A DNA stretch of 64,000 nucleotides, from contig CAWKOX010000013.1 of NCBI GenBank assembly GCA_963851095.1, forward strand, positions 62,001 through 126,000, given 5' to 3'. The notes under the pieces are model-generated. The model saw only the letters and a program-made list of their open reading frames with translations, did not search any database and was not told the origin of the DNA. The translations under genes and the position numbers were made by a program. Of this stretch, positions 54,833 to 64,000 are shown one piece after another. Within the stretch, counting starts at the first letter, position 1. Each line of letters begins with the position of its first letter. The stretch is from Oleispira sp963851095. Lineage in GTDB: Bacteria > Pseudomonadota > Gammaproteobacteria > Pseudomonadales > Oceanobacteraceae.

Positions 54833-56368
54833 CTATTTGTTGATAAGGTTAGAACCCGACATTTCAGTCGGCTGCTCTAGATTCATCATGGCTAATAGTG
54901 TTGGCGATACATCACATAGGCTGCCTGCTTTAATCGTGCGGCCATCGTTATTAGCGTGCACATAAACCAGGTCAACCGGGCCTGTGGTATGAGACGTTAA
55001 TGGGCCACCCGTTTCGGGGTTGATCATTTGCTCGGCATTGCCGTGATCCGCGGTGATTAAACACTCACCATTTACTTCTAAAATGGCATCGGTGATGCGC
55101 TTCAAGCATTCATCAATACACTCGGCCGCTTTGACCGCCGCAGAATAAACACCGGTATGTCCTACCATATCACCGTTGGCGTAGTTACAAACGATTAAGT
55201 CGTGCTTGCCACTTTTAATCGCCGCGACTAATTTGTCGGTTAGCTCAGGGGCGTTCATTTCAGGCTGTAGATCGTAAGTTGCTACATCTGGAGAAGGTAC
55301 AAGAATGCGTTCTTCACCGGGGTATAAATCTTCACGGCCGCCCGAGAAGAAGAAGGTTACGTGAGCGTATTTTTCAGTTTCGGCAATGCGTAATTGGGTT
55401 AAACCTAAATCAGACACGTATTCGCCAATACCATTAACCAAAGAAGCAGGTGGATAAGCACAGCTTGCGGGAATGTCGGCAGCGTACTCTGTTAACATTA
55501 CATAATCGGCTAGCTTAGGAATAACATTACGCTCGAAACCAGTGAAGTCAGGTTCAACAAAAGCGCGGGTGATTTCACGGGCGCGGTCAGGGCGGAAGTT
55601 CATAAAGATGATGCTATCGCCATCTTCAACTTTTCCACCTTCGCCGATGACGGTAGCACCAACAAATTCATCGTCTTCATCACGGGCATAAGCCGCTTCT
55701 AGCGCGGCAATGCCGGTGTCTGCATGGTTTGCTGCTTTTGCCTCAGTCATCGCAACATAAGCAGGTTCAATGCGTTCCCAGCGGTTGTCACGGTCCATGG
55801 CGTAATAACGCCCGGTTAGAGTAGCGATGGAACCTGTGCCTAATTCGTCTAATTTGGCTTGTAGGGCTTTAATAGAGGGCTCTGCGCTGCGCGGTGGAAC
55901 GTCGCGGCCATCTAGAATACCGTGTACGTATAATTTTGTGATACCACGCTTAACGGCCATTTCGCAGGCTGCAAAGATTTGCTCTTCATGACTGTGTACG
56001 CCACCCGGAGACAATAGACCCGCAAGGTGAACGGCACCGCCATTGGCTTTTGCTTTATCGATAGCGTTGCATAATACGGCATTATTAAAGAACTCGCCGT
56101 CGGCCACGTCTTTATTAATACGGGTAAAGTTTTGATAAACGATGCGGCCCGCCCCTAAGTTCATGTGGCCCACTTCAGAGTTGCCCATTTGTCCTTCTGG
56201 TAAACCTACCGCATTCCCCGACGTTTGTAACAAAGCGTTTGGGTATGTTTTCAACAGTGCATCCCAGTTTGGGGTGTGTGCATTGGCGATAGCATTATGT
56301 TCGGATTCTTCTCCATGGCCCCAGCCATCAAGAATGATTAGTGCAGTCGGTGTGCGGGTCTGGCTCAT
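54833..56368 (-). CDS. gpmI: 2,3-bisphosphoglycerate-independent phosphoglycerate mutase
   Basis: The 511-residue manganese enzyme interconverts 3- and 2-phosphoglycerate. It begins TALIILDGWGHGEESEHNAI, has the catalytic Ser in GQMGNSEVGHMNLGAGR, the ligand segment HGILDGRDVPPRSA, NYANGDMVGHTGV and the C-terminal ITADHGNAEQM. The length and layout are typical. Confidence 0.96.
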   Translation of the reverse strand: MSQTRTPTALIILDGWGHGEESEHNAIANAHTPNWDALLKTYPNALLQTSGNAVGLPEGQMGNSEVGHMNLGAGRIVYQNFTRINKDVADGEFFNNAVLCNAIDKAKANGGAVHLAGLLSPGGVHSHEEQIFAACEMAVKRGITKLYVHGILDGRDVPPRSAEPSIKALQAKLDELGTGSIATLTGRYYAMDRDNRWERIEPAYVAMTEAKAANHADTGIAALEAAYARDEDDEFVGATVIGEGGKVEDGDSIIFMNFRPDRAREITRAFVEPDFTGFERNVIPKLADYVMLTEYAADIPASCAYPPASLVNGIGEYVSDLGLTQLRIAETEKYAHVTFFFSGGREDLYPGEERILVPSPDVATYDLQPEMNAPELTDKLVAAIKSGKHDLIVCNYANGDMVGHTGVYSAAVKAAECIDECLKRITDAILEVNGECLITADHGNAEQMINPETGGPLTSHTTGPVDLVYVHANNDGRTIKAGSLCDVSPTLLAMMNLEQPTEMSGSNLINK

Positions 56369-56500
56369 AATAGGAATAGCTCTATCTAATCGCTGAGCAA
56401 TAGCCCAACGATAAATTAACGTGAGTAAGCAAAAAATATTGTGCCTATTCTAGCGAATCTGTGGCCTTGCGTCATTTTCTATTCTTTTTCGCGCTTCGGC

Positions 56501-56510
56501 TGGTTATACT
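56501..56510 (+). promoter_or_regulatory. Extended -10 promoter before the rhodanese gene
   Basis: TGGTTATACT combines an extended TGN with TATACT, about 50 bases before the start codon at 56559. The -35 region is weak (TTCTTT). Confidence 0.4.
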
Positions 56511-56558
56511 GCGGCCTTGATCCTCTTATCAGTCAACCAAATAGGCAGTAAACAGGTT

Positions 56559-56972
56559 ATGGAACAAGTTTTCGACTTTATCAACAATAATTGGATGTTA
56601 GCCAGTGTATGGGGCGTATTTTTAGCAGCCTTCTTATGGGATAACAACCAGCGAAGTGGTACGAGCATTAGTACGGCGCAAGCGACTCAGATGATCAACA
56701 AGCAAGATGCCGTTGTTTTGGATATTCGTGATAAGAAAGATTTTGATGCGGGTCACTTAGCCAATGCGATCAATATTCCTTACGCGTCGTTGACTGAGCG
56801 CATGGCAGAACTTGAATCTTCGAAAGAACACCCCATTGTATTAGTATGCAAGTCTGGCCAAAGTGTTGGGATGGCGGGTAAAACGTTGAAGCAGAAGGGT
56901 TTCCAAGTATTCCGCTTAAGCGGCGGTATGATGGAATGGGGTAATCAAAACCTTCCTGTAGTAACTAAATAA
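56559..56972 (+). CDS. Membrane-anchored rhodanese-like protein
   Basis: The 137-residue protein has one N-terminal helix (WMLASVWGVFLAAFLW) and a rhodanese domain with AVVLDIRDKKDFDAGHLANA and the active-site Cys in VLVCKSGQSVGMA. Such proteins sit beside secB in many gammaproteobacteria (YibN-like). I chose ATG 56559; the frame extends 14 codons upstream but without a better start. Confidence 0.85.
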   Translation: MEQVFDFINNNWMLASVWGVFLAAFLWDNNQRSGTSISTAQATQMINKQDAVVLDIRDKKDFDAGHLANAINIPYASLTERMAELESSKEHPIVLVCKSGQSVGMAGKTLKQKGFQVFRLSGGMMEWGNQNLPVVTK

Positions 56973-57009
56973 TCGATCTGAGATCAATTAATCGTTACGA
57001 GATTACAGA

Positions 57010-57015
57010 TATAAT
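57010..57015 (+). promoter_or_regulatory. Candidate -10 box before secB
   Basis: A perfect TATAAT lies 87 bases before the secB start. The -35 at 17 bases (ATTAAT) is poor. Confidence 0.3.
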
Positions 57016-57101
57016 GGTCGCCAATAATGGGGCTAATACATTTACAAAGCATAGCCAGAAGGTTGTGCTGATACAACAAATAATAAAATTAAGGACATAT
57101 C

Positions 57102-57581
57102 ATGGCTGATCAAGAACAAGCAAAAGAGCAAGCACAAGAACAGGGTCAATTTTCTCTACAGCGTTTTTACGTAAAAGATTCATCGTTCGAATCTCCAAAT
57201 GCTCCAGAGTCATTCCAAAAGCAGTGGAAGCCAGAAGTTAAGCTAGATTTAAATAGCCGCTCTCGCAAGTTGGCTGACGATACTTATGAAGTAGACGTTA
57301 AAGTAACAGCAACTGCAGAGAATGATGGCGAAACAGCTTTCTTAGTAGAAGTAGTTTTAGGCGGTATTTTCCATATTAAAGGTATTGAAGGCGAACAGCT
57401 TAAGCACATGTTAGGTGCATTCTGCCCGAATATCTTATTCCCATACGTTCGTGAAACAATCGACCAGTTGGTCATTAAAGGTAGCTTCCCAGCCTTGATG
57501 CTAGCGCCGATTAACTTCGAAGCCTTGTATCAGCAAGCTCAAGCTCAGCAAGCACCTGCTGCTGAAGAGACTGTTCAGTAA
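57102..57581 (+). CDS. secB: Protein-export chaperone SecB
   Basis: The 159-residue chaperone keeps preproteins unfolded for SecA. Recognisable segments are FSLQRFYVKDSSFESPNAP at the N-terminus, LNSRSRKLADDTYEVDVKVT, AFLVEVVLGGIF, and the family block LFPYVRETIDQLVIKGSFP with LMLAPINFEALY after it. The ribosome site AAGGACA precedes it. grxC, often between yibN and secB, is absent. Confidence 0.96.
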   Translation: MADQEQAKEQAQEQGQFSLQRFYVKDSSFESPNAPESFQKQWKPEVKLDLNSRSRKLADDTYEVDVKVTATAENDGETAFLVEVVLGGIFHIKGIEGEQLKHMLGAFCPNILFPYVRETIDQLVIKGSFPALMLAPINFEALYQQAQAQQAPAAEETVQ

Positions 57582-57625
57582 TAGGGTTGTAATATAGAGC
57601 TTCACTGCTGATTTATTACGCTTAA

Positions 57626-57675
57626 TAAAAAACCGAAGACATGCTTGTAATTTAATGCATGAATTCGGTTTTTTT
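57626..57675. terminator. Bidirectional terminator between secB and trmL
   Basis: AAAAAACCGAA and TTCGGTTTTTTT form the base of a hairpin whose upper stem pairs ATGC with GCAT. A and T runs flank it on both sides, serving the convergent secB and trmL genes. Confidence 0.75.
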
Positions 57676-57721
57676 ATGCCTGTTGCTTGAAGGCTACTGG
57701 TAAGTTAGACGTGAGAAGTTA

Positions 57722-58186
57722 CTAACTCCCACCCGCATAGCCATTCTGGCGCCACGCTTCAAAAATCATCACGGCAACGGTATTCGATAAATTCATACTG
57801 CGGCTGCTCTCTTTCATTGGCAGACGTAACCACTGCTCAAACGGAATACTTTCACGTACATCTTCTGGTAAACCGCGAGTTTCTGGGCCAAACATCAAAA
57901 AATCACCGTCTTTAAACTGTGCTTCTGAGTGAGTCGTTTTGCCTTTGGTCGTTAGAGCGTAAATTGTTTCTGGTTTTTCTTTCTCTAAAAAGTCGGTGTA
58001 GTTTTCATGAATGCGCACATTCGCCCATTCATGGTAATCCAGCCCTGCACGGCGCAGTGCTTTTTCTTCCATATCAAAACCCAGCGGTTTGATCAGGTGC
58101 AGCTGGCAGCCAGTATTAGCACATAGGCGAATGATGTTGCCTGTGTTTGGTGGTATTTCTGGTTCAAATAAAACGATGTTAAACAT
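57722..58186 (-). CDS. trmL: tRNA (cytidine/uridine-34 2'-O)-methyltransferase TrmL
   Basis: The 154-residue SPOUT methyltransferase starts MFNIVLFEPEIPPNTGNIIR and has the knot motifs LIKPLGFDMEEKALRRAGLDY, LMFGPETRGLPEDV and LPMKESSRSMNLSNTVAVM. It methylates the wobble base of tRNA-Leu isoacceptors. Confidence 0.96.
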   Translation of the reverse strand: MFNIVLFEPEIPPNTGNIIRLCANTGCQLHLIKPLGFDMEEKALRRAGLDYHEWANVRIHENYTDFLEKEKPETIYALTTKGKTTHSEAQFKDGDFLMFGPETRGLPEDVRESIPFEQWLRLPMKESSRSMNLSNTVAVMIFEAWRQNGYAGGS

Positions 58187-58391
58187 GATGACTCCTCAGT
58201 AATGGCTGATTATAGAAAGCTGGTGGGCAATTGAAAGCGGTATTGATGGTAAATCCTCTATTTATTAACTGAACACTTATTTATTTACAGGTATTTGTTA
58301 TTTAGACATGAGTCTTCAGCGCATTTTGTTATTTCTCTACTAAACTTGAATCAGAGTTATTAAAGATTTAAATCGATATAGGAGTTGGTGG

Positions 58392-59538
58392 GTGAAATTT
58401 CGCTGGCCATTTAACAATATAAAAACCAAGCATTGGGTAGGCATTAACCTGTCGGCTTTAGCCCCCAGCGCCGTCATCTATTCTGATGAAGGGGTTGTTG
58501 ATGCGGTTGCTTATGATCAAGAGCAAGGAATTGAGGCTCTAGCGTCGTGGATTAAGAAATACGTCAGCCATGAAATGCCTACGGTACTTGTTTTGGATGA
58601 CGATGATTATGAGCTGTTATTGGCAGAAGCCCCTGATGTACCAGATGAAGAATTAACGGCTGCGATTGAATTTCAGAATTGGTGACTTATTAGCTCAGCC
58701 TATTACCGAAACGGCCATTCAAGCGATTCGTTTACCTGCAGATGCTTATCGTGGCCGAATGTCGATGGCACATGTAATTGCGAGCAAAAACGAAACCATA
58801 AGCGCTAGAGTGCAGTGGGCGAAGGACTTACACCTATCGATTGAGATGATTACGGTTCCAGAGATAAGTTTATTGAATGTGTTGGCTGCCAGCTCGGTAG
58901 GTCAAGGCATTGCGTTATTAAAATTAGGGCCTAAACACGGCACTATACGCTTATATCAGGCAGGCGCTTTATACCTAACAAGAACCATTGAGGTGGGTAT
59001 TGAGGCTTTAGATATACAGCATATTGAAGAGACCCCAGAAAAAACTGTAAATACTGGGCTTAATGAACATAGCGATGATGCAAAGCGCAATGAAATTAAC
59101 TTGGAAGAAATGATTGTCGAAGATGAGATGGACTCTGATTTTATATTAACCGATGACGTTGAAATATCTGAGTTACAGCTCGAAGAAGGCACCGAACAGG
59201 ATTTAGTCATAAATGAGCAGGAGTATGTTGGGTTTGCTCCAAAGGCCAAGGTAAATGAACAGCAAGTTCAAAGTTTAGTTTTGGAAGTTCAGCGGTCATT
59301 AGATTACTACGAGAGTCAGCTGGGAATGGGGCAAATCACTCAGTTATGGTTAATGAGTGGGAATGTAGATTTAACGCATTTAGTCGATGCGATGCAGCCA
59401 GCATTAACCGCTAATGTTGAGCAACCTAATATATTAGAAAAATTGAAGCATGCAGATATAAACATTGCAGATAGTATTGAAGAAATGAACAGCACTGTTA
59501 CGGCCTTAGGAGGAGCGTTAGCCTATGTTGCCAATTAA
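58392..59538 (+). pseudogene. mshI: MshI/PilM-like MSHA biogenesis protein, one +1 frameshift
   Basis: The first frame (58392-58685, GTG start after AGGAG) encodes WVGINLSALAPSAVIYSDEG, the PilM-like actin-fold opening. It leaves frame near 58673-58676 and the second frame (58666-59538) continues FRIGDLLAQPITETAIQAI. Removing one T from the TTT run (AIEF then RIGDLL) gives 381 residues. It should form the inner-membrane platform of the MSHA pilus. The next gene overlaps its end by 14 bases. The break could be sequence error. Confidence 0.78.
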
Positions 59539-60175
59539 ACACAGTATTAACCTTTATCTCCCTCGGTTTCAGCCACCGAAACTCTCACCTGAAATTTTAC
59601 TATTTGGGAAGGTTGGTTTAATTACTCTGGTTAGCCTCATGGGGATTTCGACAGCGATGTTTATATTTCAAACGTATTCATCAAATCATGTCGCGCAACT
59701 ACACCAAGAACAAGAATTATTAAATAATCAAATTAATAAGCTTTCAGAGCAATTTCCTAAAATTAGCATTGATGGCAATCTTCAAGAAAAGATTAATAAA
59801 GAAAAGGAGTTAATCCAGAGAAAAAAAAGAGCCATTACGTTTTTACGGCAAGATTCTATTAGTGGAAAAAGCAGTTTTACGGCGTTAGTCGAACAGCTGT
59901 CTCAGCAAAGAGTGAATGGCATTTGGTTGTCGAAAATTGAAATCATTAATCAAGGGCGGGATGTACAGCTAACCGGCTTTGCTAAGACTCCGGATAAGGT
60001 ATCGCATTATATTATGGGGCTTGGTTCTAAAGATGCTTACAAGGGTAAATCTTTCAAACAGATAAACATTACAAAGAACGATACGCCATGGAGCGAGTTC
60101 TTTTTATCAACCCAAAAACAGCGTCGTGATGAAAGCGCTCCAGAACAAGCTTTGTCCTTAGGAAGAAACTTATGA
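59525..60175 (+). CDS. PilN-like MSHA biogenesis protein
   Basis: The 216-residue protein has one N-terminal transmembrane segment (VGLITLVSLMGISTAMFIF), a coiled coil (QLHQEQELLNNQINKLSEQF) and a C-terminal alpha/beta domain with NGIWLSKIEIINQGRDVQLT. This is the PilN fold and position. It overlaps mshI and the following gene. Confidence 0.8.
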   Translation: MLPIKHSINLYLPRFQPPKLSPEILLFGKVGLITLVSLMGISTAMFIFQTYSSNHVAQLHQEQELLNNQINKLSEQFPKISIDGNLQEKINKEKELIQRKKRAITFLRQDSISGKSSFTALVEQLSQQRVNGIWLSKIEIINQGRDVQLTGFAKTPDKVSHYIMGLGSKDAYKGKSFKQINITKNDTPWSEFFLSTQKQRRDESAPEQALSLGRNL

Positions 60176-60882
60176 CTTGGTGGCAAAAAAAGCCTTTTAT
60201 AGAGGCGATCACCGCTTATGAAAAGATCTCGGCGAGAGAGCAAAAAATAGTTTTATCGACATTTGTGGTGGTATTGAGTCTGCTTGGTTACATGTTGATG
60301 ATAGAGCCTTTAGTTTTAAACAGTATTCAGTTGATAGAAGAAGAAAGTCAGCTAGTTAGAACTAATACTCTATTAACTGAGCAAATAGAGAAAACAAAGA
60401 ATAGAGAGACAGATAATCCAAACCTTGCATTAGAGGTGCAGTTAAAAAAATTACTGGAGGAAAGCCAGGCTTCGCAGAATAAGATTGATTTATTAACACA
60501 GTCTTTAGTCGCCCCTAGGCAGATGGTGGGGCTGTTAGAGAAAGTATTAACTCAAGATAAACAGTTAAAGCTTATATCGTTGAGTAACTTACCTGAAGAG
60601 GCGATGAGTATTGAAGGGAGAAATCTGACAAATGCATCAGGTGCTTCGGATGCTTTAGATAATGATACGGACAATAACGAGGCTTTGATTTATCGCCATA
60701 CCTTTGAGATAGAACTAGAAGCGACGTATGACAGTGCTGTTTCATATTTAAAGCGACTTGATAGTTTGCCCTGGCAACTGTTTTGGCAAGATCTAAGGTA
60801 TGAAAGCACGGTATATCCGAAAGGCAGATTAAGTCTTCGAGTATATACATTAAGCATGAGTCAGGAGGTGCTAGGTGTATAA
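60172..60882 (+). CDS. mshJ: PilO-like MSHA biogenesis protein MshJ
   Basis: The 236-residue protein has a transmembrane segment (TFVVVLSLLGYMLMI) then a coiled coil (EEESQLVRTNTLLTEQIEKT) and a C-terminal domain with YDSAVSYLKRLDSLPWQLFW. It matches the PilO/MshJ position and layout in the inner-membrane complex. Confidence 0.82.
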   Translation: MTWWQKKPFIEAITAYEKISAREQKIVLSTFVVVLSLLGYMLMIEPLVLNSIQLIEEESQLVRTNTLLTEQIEKTKNRETDNPNLALEVQLKKLLEESQASQNKIDLLTQSLVAPRQMVGLLEKVLTQDKQLKLISLSNLPEEAMSIEGRNLTNASGASDALDNDTDNNEALIYRHTFEIELEATYDSAVSYLKRLDSLPWQLFWQDLRYESTVYPKGRLSLRVYTLSMSQEVLGV

Positions 60883-61201
60883 ATTAATAGTGCTGCTGTT
60901 TCTTTTTTTGTCTACATCGTTTACGCAGGTTTTTGCTCAAGATCCAATGAAACCACCCGGTTGGATGAGTCGAAGTGTTGAGCGAACGTCGACAATGCCA
61001 AGGTTAGATTTACAGCAAATTTTAAAGTCCGAGAATCGTAAGCTTGCAATCATCAACGATACATTAGTCGTAGAAGACCAAATAATTGCTGGTGCTAAAG
61101 TTATCGAAATCACTGATTCAACGGTCAAGATTAAGTACAAGGGGCGTAGCATTGTTTTGACTATGACCACTTCGACGAAGGAATATAATCGTGAAAAATA
61201 G
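60875..61201 (+). CDS. mshK: PilP-like MSHA biogenesis protein MshK
   Basis: The 108-residue protein has a signal peptide (LIVLLFLFLSTSFTQVFA) and the short PilP/MshK domain starting QDPMKPPGWM, with IINDTLVVEDQIIAGAKVI and the C-terminal strand VKIKYKGRSIVL. It links the platform to the secretin. Confidence 0.85.
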   Translation: MYKLIVLLFLFLSTSFTQVFAQDPMKPPGWMSRSVERTSTMPRLDLQQILKSENRKLAIINDTLVVEDQIIAGAKVIEITDSTVKIKYKGRSIVLTMTTSTKEYNREK

Positions 61202-62801
61202 AGCATTAACTATTTTGGTTTTGTCGTTTGTAATGGCTTCGTGCGCTACAAACAATCAAACTAAAGAAGCCCCAGAAACCGATGAACCCTTATTGGTTTG
61301 GCATGAGAAAGATGTGGCAGAACGTTCTGAAAATGACGAGCAGGCATTTATAGAACAGCTGCTTCCGCCGGAGCCTGAACTGATCGTGGAGGAAGGTCGA
61401 TTCGATATTTCTGCCAAGAATACAGAAATTAAATCGTTCTTGATGAGCCTTGTTCATGGTACTGATTTTAATATGATTCTTCATGAAGGACTTGAAGGTT
61501 CTGTAACGTTTAATCTAAAAAACGTCACAATTCTAGAAGCTCTAGAAGCCGTAAGAGATGTTTATGGCTATGACTATGCCATTTCTAGCTATGGTATACA
61601 GGTATATCCGCGCACAGTACAAACGCGCATTTTTCCTATCAATTACTTAAATGTTAGCCGTTCAGGTTCATCAGGTATGTGGGTCAGCAGTGGCCAGGTT
61701 ACCTCAAGTGAAACCAGTGATAATTCAGAGGGTTCCAATTCTACCTCTTCTTCCACGTCTGCTATTAATTCAACGCAAGTAAATACCAGTTCTAATACTG
61801 ATTTTTGGGGGCAGTTGAGGATTACTTTGAATATGATGATTCAAGGTAAAACTGATGCCACAATTGTTGTTGATCCGCAATCAGGAATGGTGATTGTTAA
61901 AGGAATGCCAAGCACTATTAGAGATATTGAAACCTTTTTAGAAAGAGCCGAGCTGAGTGTCGGTAAGCAGGTTTTAATAGAAGCAAAAATACTTGAAGTT
62001 TCATTAAATGATGGGTTTCAGTCAGGAATTCAATGGAATACTTTTGGCGCAGGACGAAAGGGGACTATCGATACGACGACAAGGGATACTGTGGGTTCAA
62101 TGGCATCAGAGTTATTAACAAACGCTGATAATATTGGTGGGGTTTTTAATATTAATATGAATTATGACGATTTTTCTGGTGTGATTCAGCTATTAGAAAC
62201 ACAGGGTACTGTCAAAGTATTATCAAGCCCCAGAATCGCAACGGTTAATAACCAGAAGGCCGTGATCAAAGTCGGCAACGATGAATATTTTGTAACAGAA
62301 ATTAAATCGCCAACGACGAGTACGGGAAGCAGTACGACGAGCTTTCCTGAAGTCATATTCACCCCGTTCTTCTCTGGTATTGCATTGGATGTAACACCCC
62401 AGATAAGCGAAGGTGAGGATGTTATTTTGCACGTACACCCAACGATTACCGAAGTGAGTGAACGTCTAAAAAGTGTAGAACTCAGCACAGGAAATCTAAC
62501 CGTGCCTTTAGCGTTTAGTACGGTTCGAGAAACAGACTCTATCATTCGTGCTAAAAGTGGTCAGGTTGTTGTTATTGGTGGCCTGATGCAGAATCAAAAA
62601 AGAACAACTTCATCGGGTATTCCCTATCTGAGAGACCTTCCGGTTATAGGTACTCTTTTTGGTCAAAATAGAGAAACAATAGTTCAAAGTGAGTTAGTGA
62701 TTTTGATCCAGCCTAGAGTCGTTGATAGCCGCTTCCACTACGAAGAAATGGAGCGTATTAATGACCGCTTTTCTGGGCTAAATTCAGGGCGAAAATTATG
62801 A
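61191..62801 (+). CDS. mshL: MSHA secretin MshL
   Basis: The 536-residue lipoprotein has lipobox MASC and a secretin/TonB N-terminal domain (FDISAKNTEIKSFLMSLVHG). A serine-rich stretch follows (SSETSDNSEGSNSTSSSTSA), then the secretin beta-domain with VEIKVGNDEYFVTEIKSP-like segments, GTVKVLSSPRIATVNNQKA and VVVIGGLMQNQ. It forms the outer-membrane pore for the pilus. Confidence 0.9.
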   Translation: MKNRALTILVLSFVMASCATNNQTKEAPETDEPLLVWHEKDVAERSENDEQAFIEQLLPPEPELIVEEGRFDISAKNTEIKSFLMSLVHGTDFNMILHEGLEGSVTFNLKNVTILEALEAVRDVYGYDYAISSYGIQVYPRTVQTRIFPINYLNVSRSGSSGMWVSSGQVTSSETSDNSEGSNSTSSSTSAINSTQVNTSSNTDFWGQLRITLNMMIQGKTDATIVVDPQSGMVIVKGMPSTIRDIETFLERAELSVGKQVLIEAKILEVSLNDGFQSGIQWNTFGAGRKGTIDTTTRDTVGSMASELLTNADNIGGVFNINMNYDDFSGVIQLLETQGTVKVLSSPRIATVNNQKAVIKVGNDEYFVTEIKSPTTSTGSSTTSFPEVIFTPFFSGIALDVTPQISEGEDVILHVHPTITEVSERLKSVELSTGNLTVPLAFSTVRETDSIIRAKSGQVVVIGGLMQNQKRTTSSGIPYLRDLPVIGTLFGQNRETIVQSELVILIQPRVVDSRFHYEEMERINDRFSGLNSGRKL

Positions 62802-63724
62802 CAATGGCGCCTCTTAATATAATTTCTAGCTTTCAAAATTACTATGGTTTTAACCAGCCGCCTTTTTCATTGGCGCCTAATACCGATTTCTATGTGGAAA
62901 TCAAACCACAGTTAGAATGCTTCAATGTATTAAGTTATGCACTTCAGGCTGGTGAAGGTTTTATTAAAATTACCGGCGAAGTGGGTACGGGTAAAACACT
63001 GCTATGTCGACGTTTATTAAATAGCTTGCAAGAAGAAGATATTGTTTCGGTTTATATTCCAAACCCAGCATTATCACCTGAAGCGCTATGGCGTGCTATT
63101 GGGCATGAGCTGAGTCTTGAAATGCAAAATGTCGATATTCATCAAGTACAAGATAAGATTCAAAAGCGATTATTAACGCTAGCACAGCAAGGGCGTCCTG
63201 TTGTTCTAGTGGTTGATGAGGCGCAGTGTCTCCCTGAAGATAGCTTGGAAGCTTTGCGTTTAATTTCAAACCTAGAGGCGGAAAGCCGTAGCTTAATTCA
63301 GATCGTATTGTTTGGGCAGCCGGAGCTTAATACGCTGTTAGCTCAGCATCGGTTTCGTCAATTAAAACAGCGTATTACTTACAGTGCTGAATTGAATCCT
63401 ATGGATGATGCTAGCCTGCAGCATTATATACAGCAGCGAATGGTGATGGCGGGTTATCGGGGTATGCCATTGTTCGAGAAAAAAGCCTTGAAGCTGATGG
63501 TGAAGGCAACGGAAGGGATTCCCCGGTTGATTAATATCATTGCACAAAAGGCATTGCTTTGCGCCTTTGGTGGCGGCGAGGCTCATGTTTCAGAAGCGCA
63601 TGTTCGCGCGGCGGTGAATGATACCGAGGGAGCCAAGGCGATAAGTAATAAAACCCTATATTGGCGAGAATTGATGCTCATCACTCTTTTAGTTTCCTGG
63701 GTGGCGATTTATGAGTTTAGTTAA
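62798..63724 (+). CDS. mshM: MSHA biogenesis AAA ATPase MshM
   Basis: The 308-residue protein is an ExeA/MshM-type ATPase. It starts YYGFNQPPFSLAPNTDFYVE, has Walker A TGEVGTGKTLLCRRL, Walker B PVVLVVDEAQCLPEDSLEAL, and a C-terminal transmembrane segment (LMLITLLVSWVAIYEF). It overlaps mshL by four bases and mshN by 14. Confidence 0.9.
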   Translation: MTMAPLNIISSFQNYYGFNQPPFSLAPNTDFYVEIKPQLECFNVLSYALQAGEGFIKITGEVGTGKTLLCRRLLNSLQEEDIVSVYIPNPALSPEALWRAIGHELSLEMQNVDIHQVQDKIQKRLLTLAQQGRPVVLVVDEAQCLPEDSLEALRLISNLEAESRSLIQIVLFGQPELNTLLAQHRFRQLKQRITYSAELNPMDDASLQHYIQQRMVMAGYRGMPLFEKKALKLMVKATEGIPRLINIIAQKALLCAFGGGEAHVSEAHVRAAVNDTEGAKAISNKTLYWRELMLITLLVSWVAIYEFS

Positions 63725-64000
63725 TGATGTTTTACGCCAATTAGAAACTAATAACTCGCAGCCTTACAAAGGAATGCCGCTGCAACCGTTAATGGCAACA
63801 GAGACGGTAGAAAGAAATAAGTGGATACATTTTTCTTTTCTCGCGCTGATTGTATTTTTGTTAATTATTATTTCTGTGCAAGTATTTTATAAAAATTCAG
63901 CATTACTTGAAGTGAGCGGCTATGATGTTGTTGCTCCCGCGGAAACAAAAAGTAATGCTTCTGAGCTAACAAAAACTATTGCCCCCGAACTTACAAGAAT
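63711..64000 (+). CDS. mshN: MSHA biogenesis protein MshN, N-terminal part (runs off the window)
   Basis: The 96 codons present start MSLVNDVLRQLETNN, the usual MshN opening, and contain one transmembrane segment (FSFLALIVFLLIIISVQVFY). The usual TPR region lies outside the window. Confidence 0.85.
   Translation, partial: MSLVNDVLRQLETNNSQPYKGMPLQPLMATETVERNKWIHFSFLALIVFLLIIISVQVFYKNSALLEVSGYDVVAPAETKSNASELTKTIAPELTR

Overview
The window looks like chromosomal DNA of a marine, respiring gammaproteobacterium, probably from the Oceanospirillales and relatives. This is an inference from gene content (nosRZDFYL, CIO-type cytochrome bd, MSHA pilus locus, yggX-mutY, hisBHF, secB, gpmI-envC-ctpA-yibQ) and from an AT-rich composition that I judged by eye and did not compute. 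No phage, IS element, integrase or CRISPR array was seen.

Layout. 1-2.0 kb: a partial lipoprotein gene, a YkgJ-like cysteine-cluster protein, a GNAT and a spermidine-synthase-fold protein. 2.0-6.0 kb (minus strand): a membrane histidine kinase, an NtrC-type sigma-54 response regulator and a rhomboid protease in one operon. 6.2-8.8 kb: a cyanide-insensitive-type cytochrome bd oxidase (cioA, cioB) plus an overlapping 42-residue membrane peptide gene. 8.9-10.7 kb: a frameshifted 7TM-DISM diguanylate cyclase. 10.8-15.2 kb: a RmlD-like protein, then molybdenum cofactor genes moeA-mobA-moaC-moaD and a CPBP protease. 15.3-16.1 kb: a frameshifted periplasmic binding protein. 16.2-24.2 kb (minus): nosR-nosZ-nosD-nosF-nosY-nosL, with two FNR/DNR-type boxes upstream of nosR.

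24.4-34.8 kb (minus) is the most unusual part. It is a tightly overlapping seven-gene operon with two GNAT-like acyltransferases, a GH3-family acyl-adenylating/amide synthetase, two HxxxDG condensation/acyltransferase-like proteins and an RND pump with its adaptor. I read it as an uncharacterised acyl-conjugate biosynthesis and export cluster. 35.3-37.7 kb holds two tandem paralogous lipoproteins directly downstream of a tRNA-Phe gene. 37.9-43.6 kb: yggX, mutY, a CHASE8-PAS-GGDEF-EAL protein with a YfiR partner, mlaC and a panM/panZ-like gene. 43.7-45.8 kb: hisB-hisH-hisF without hisA. 45.9-50.2 kb: a LuxR-type regulator and two convergent paralogous hybrid histidine kinases. 50.4-51.2 kb: a short solitary flagellin. 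51.3-57.6 kb: yibQ, ctpA, envC, gpmI, a rhodanese gene and secB. 57.7-64 kb: trmL and the start of the MSHA locus (mshI to the start of mshN).

A feature that crosses the whole window: at least eleven single-base insertions break five otherwise well-conserved reading frames (six in nosZ alone). I saw no deletion and no in-frame nonsense codon in those genes, and removing the extra bases restores full-length proteins. This points to sequence error at least as strongly as to genuine gene decay, and it decides whether this organism reduces N2O.
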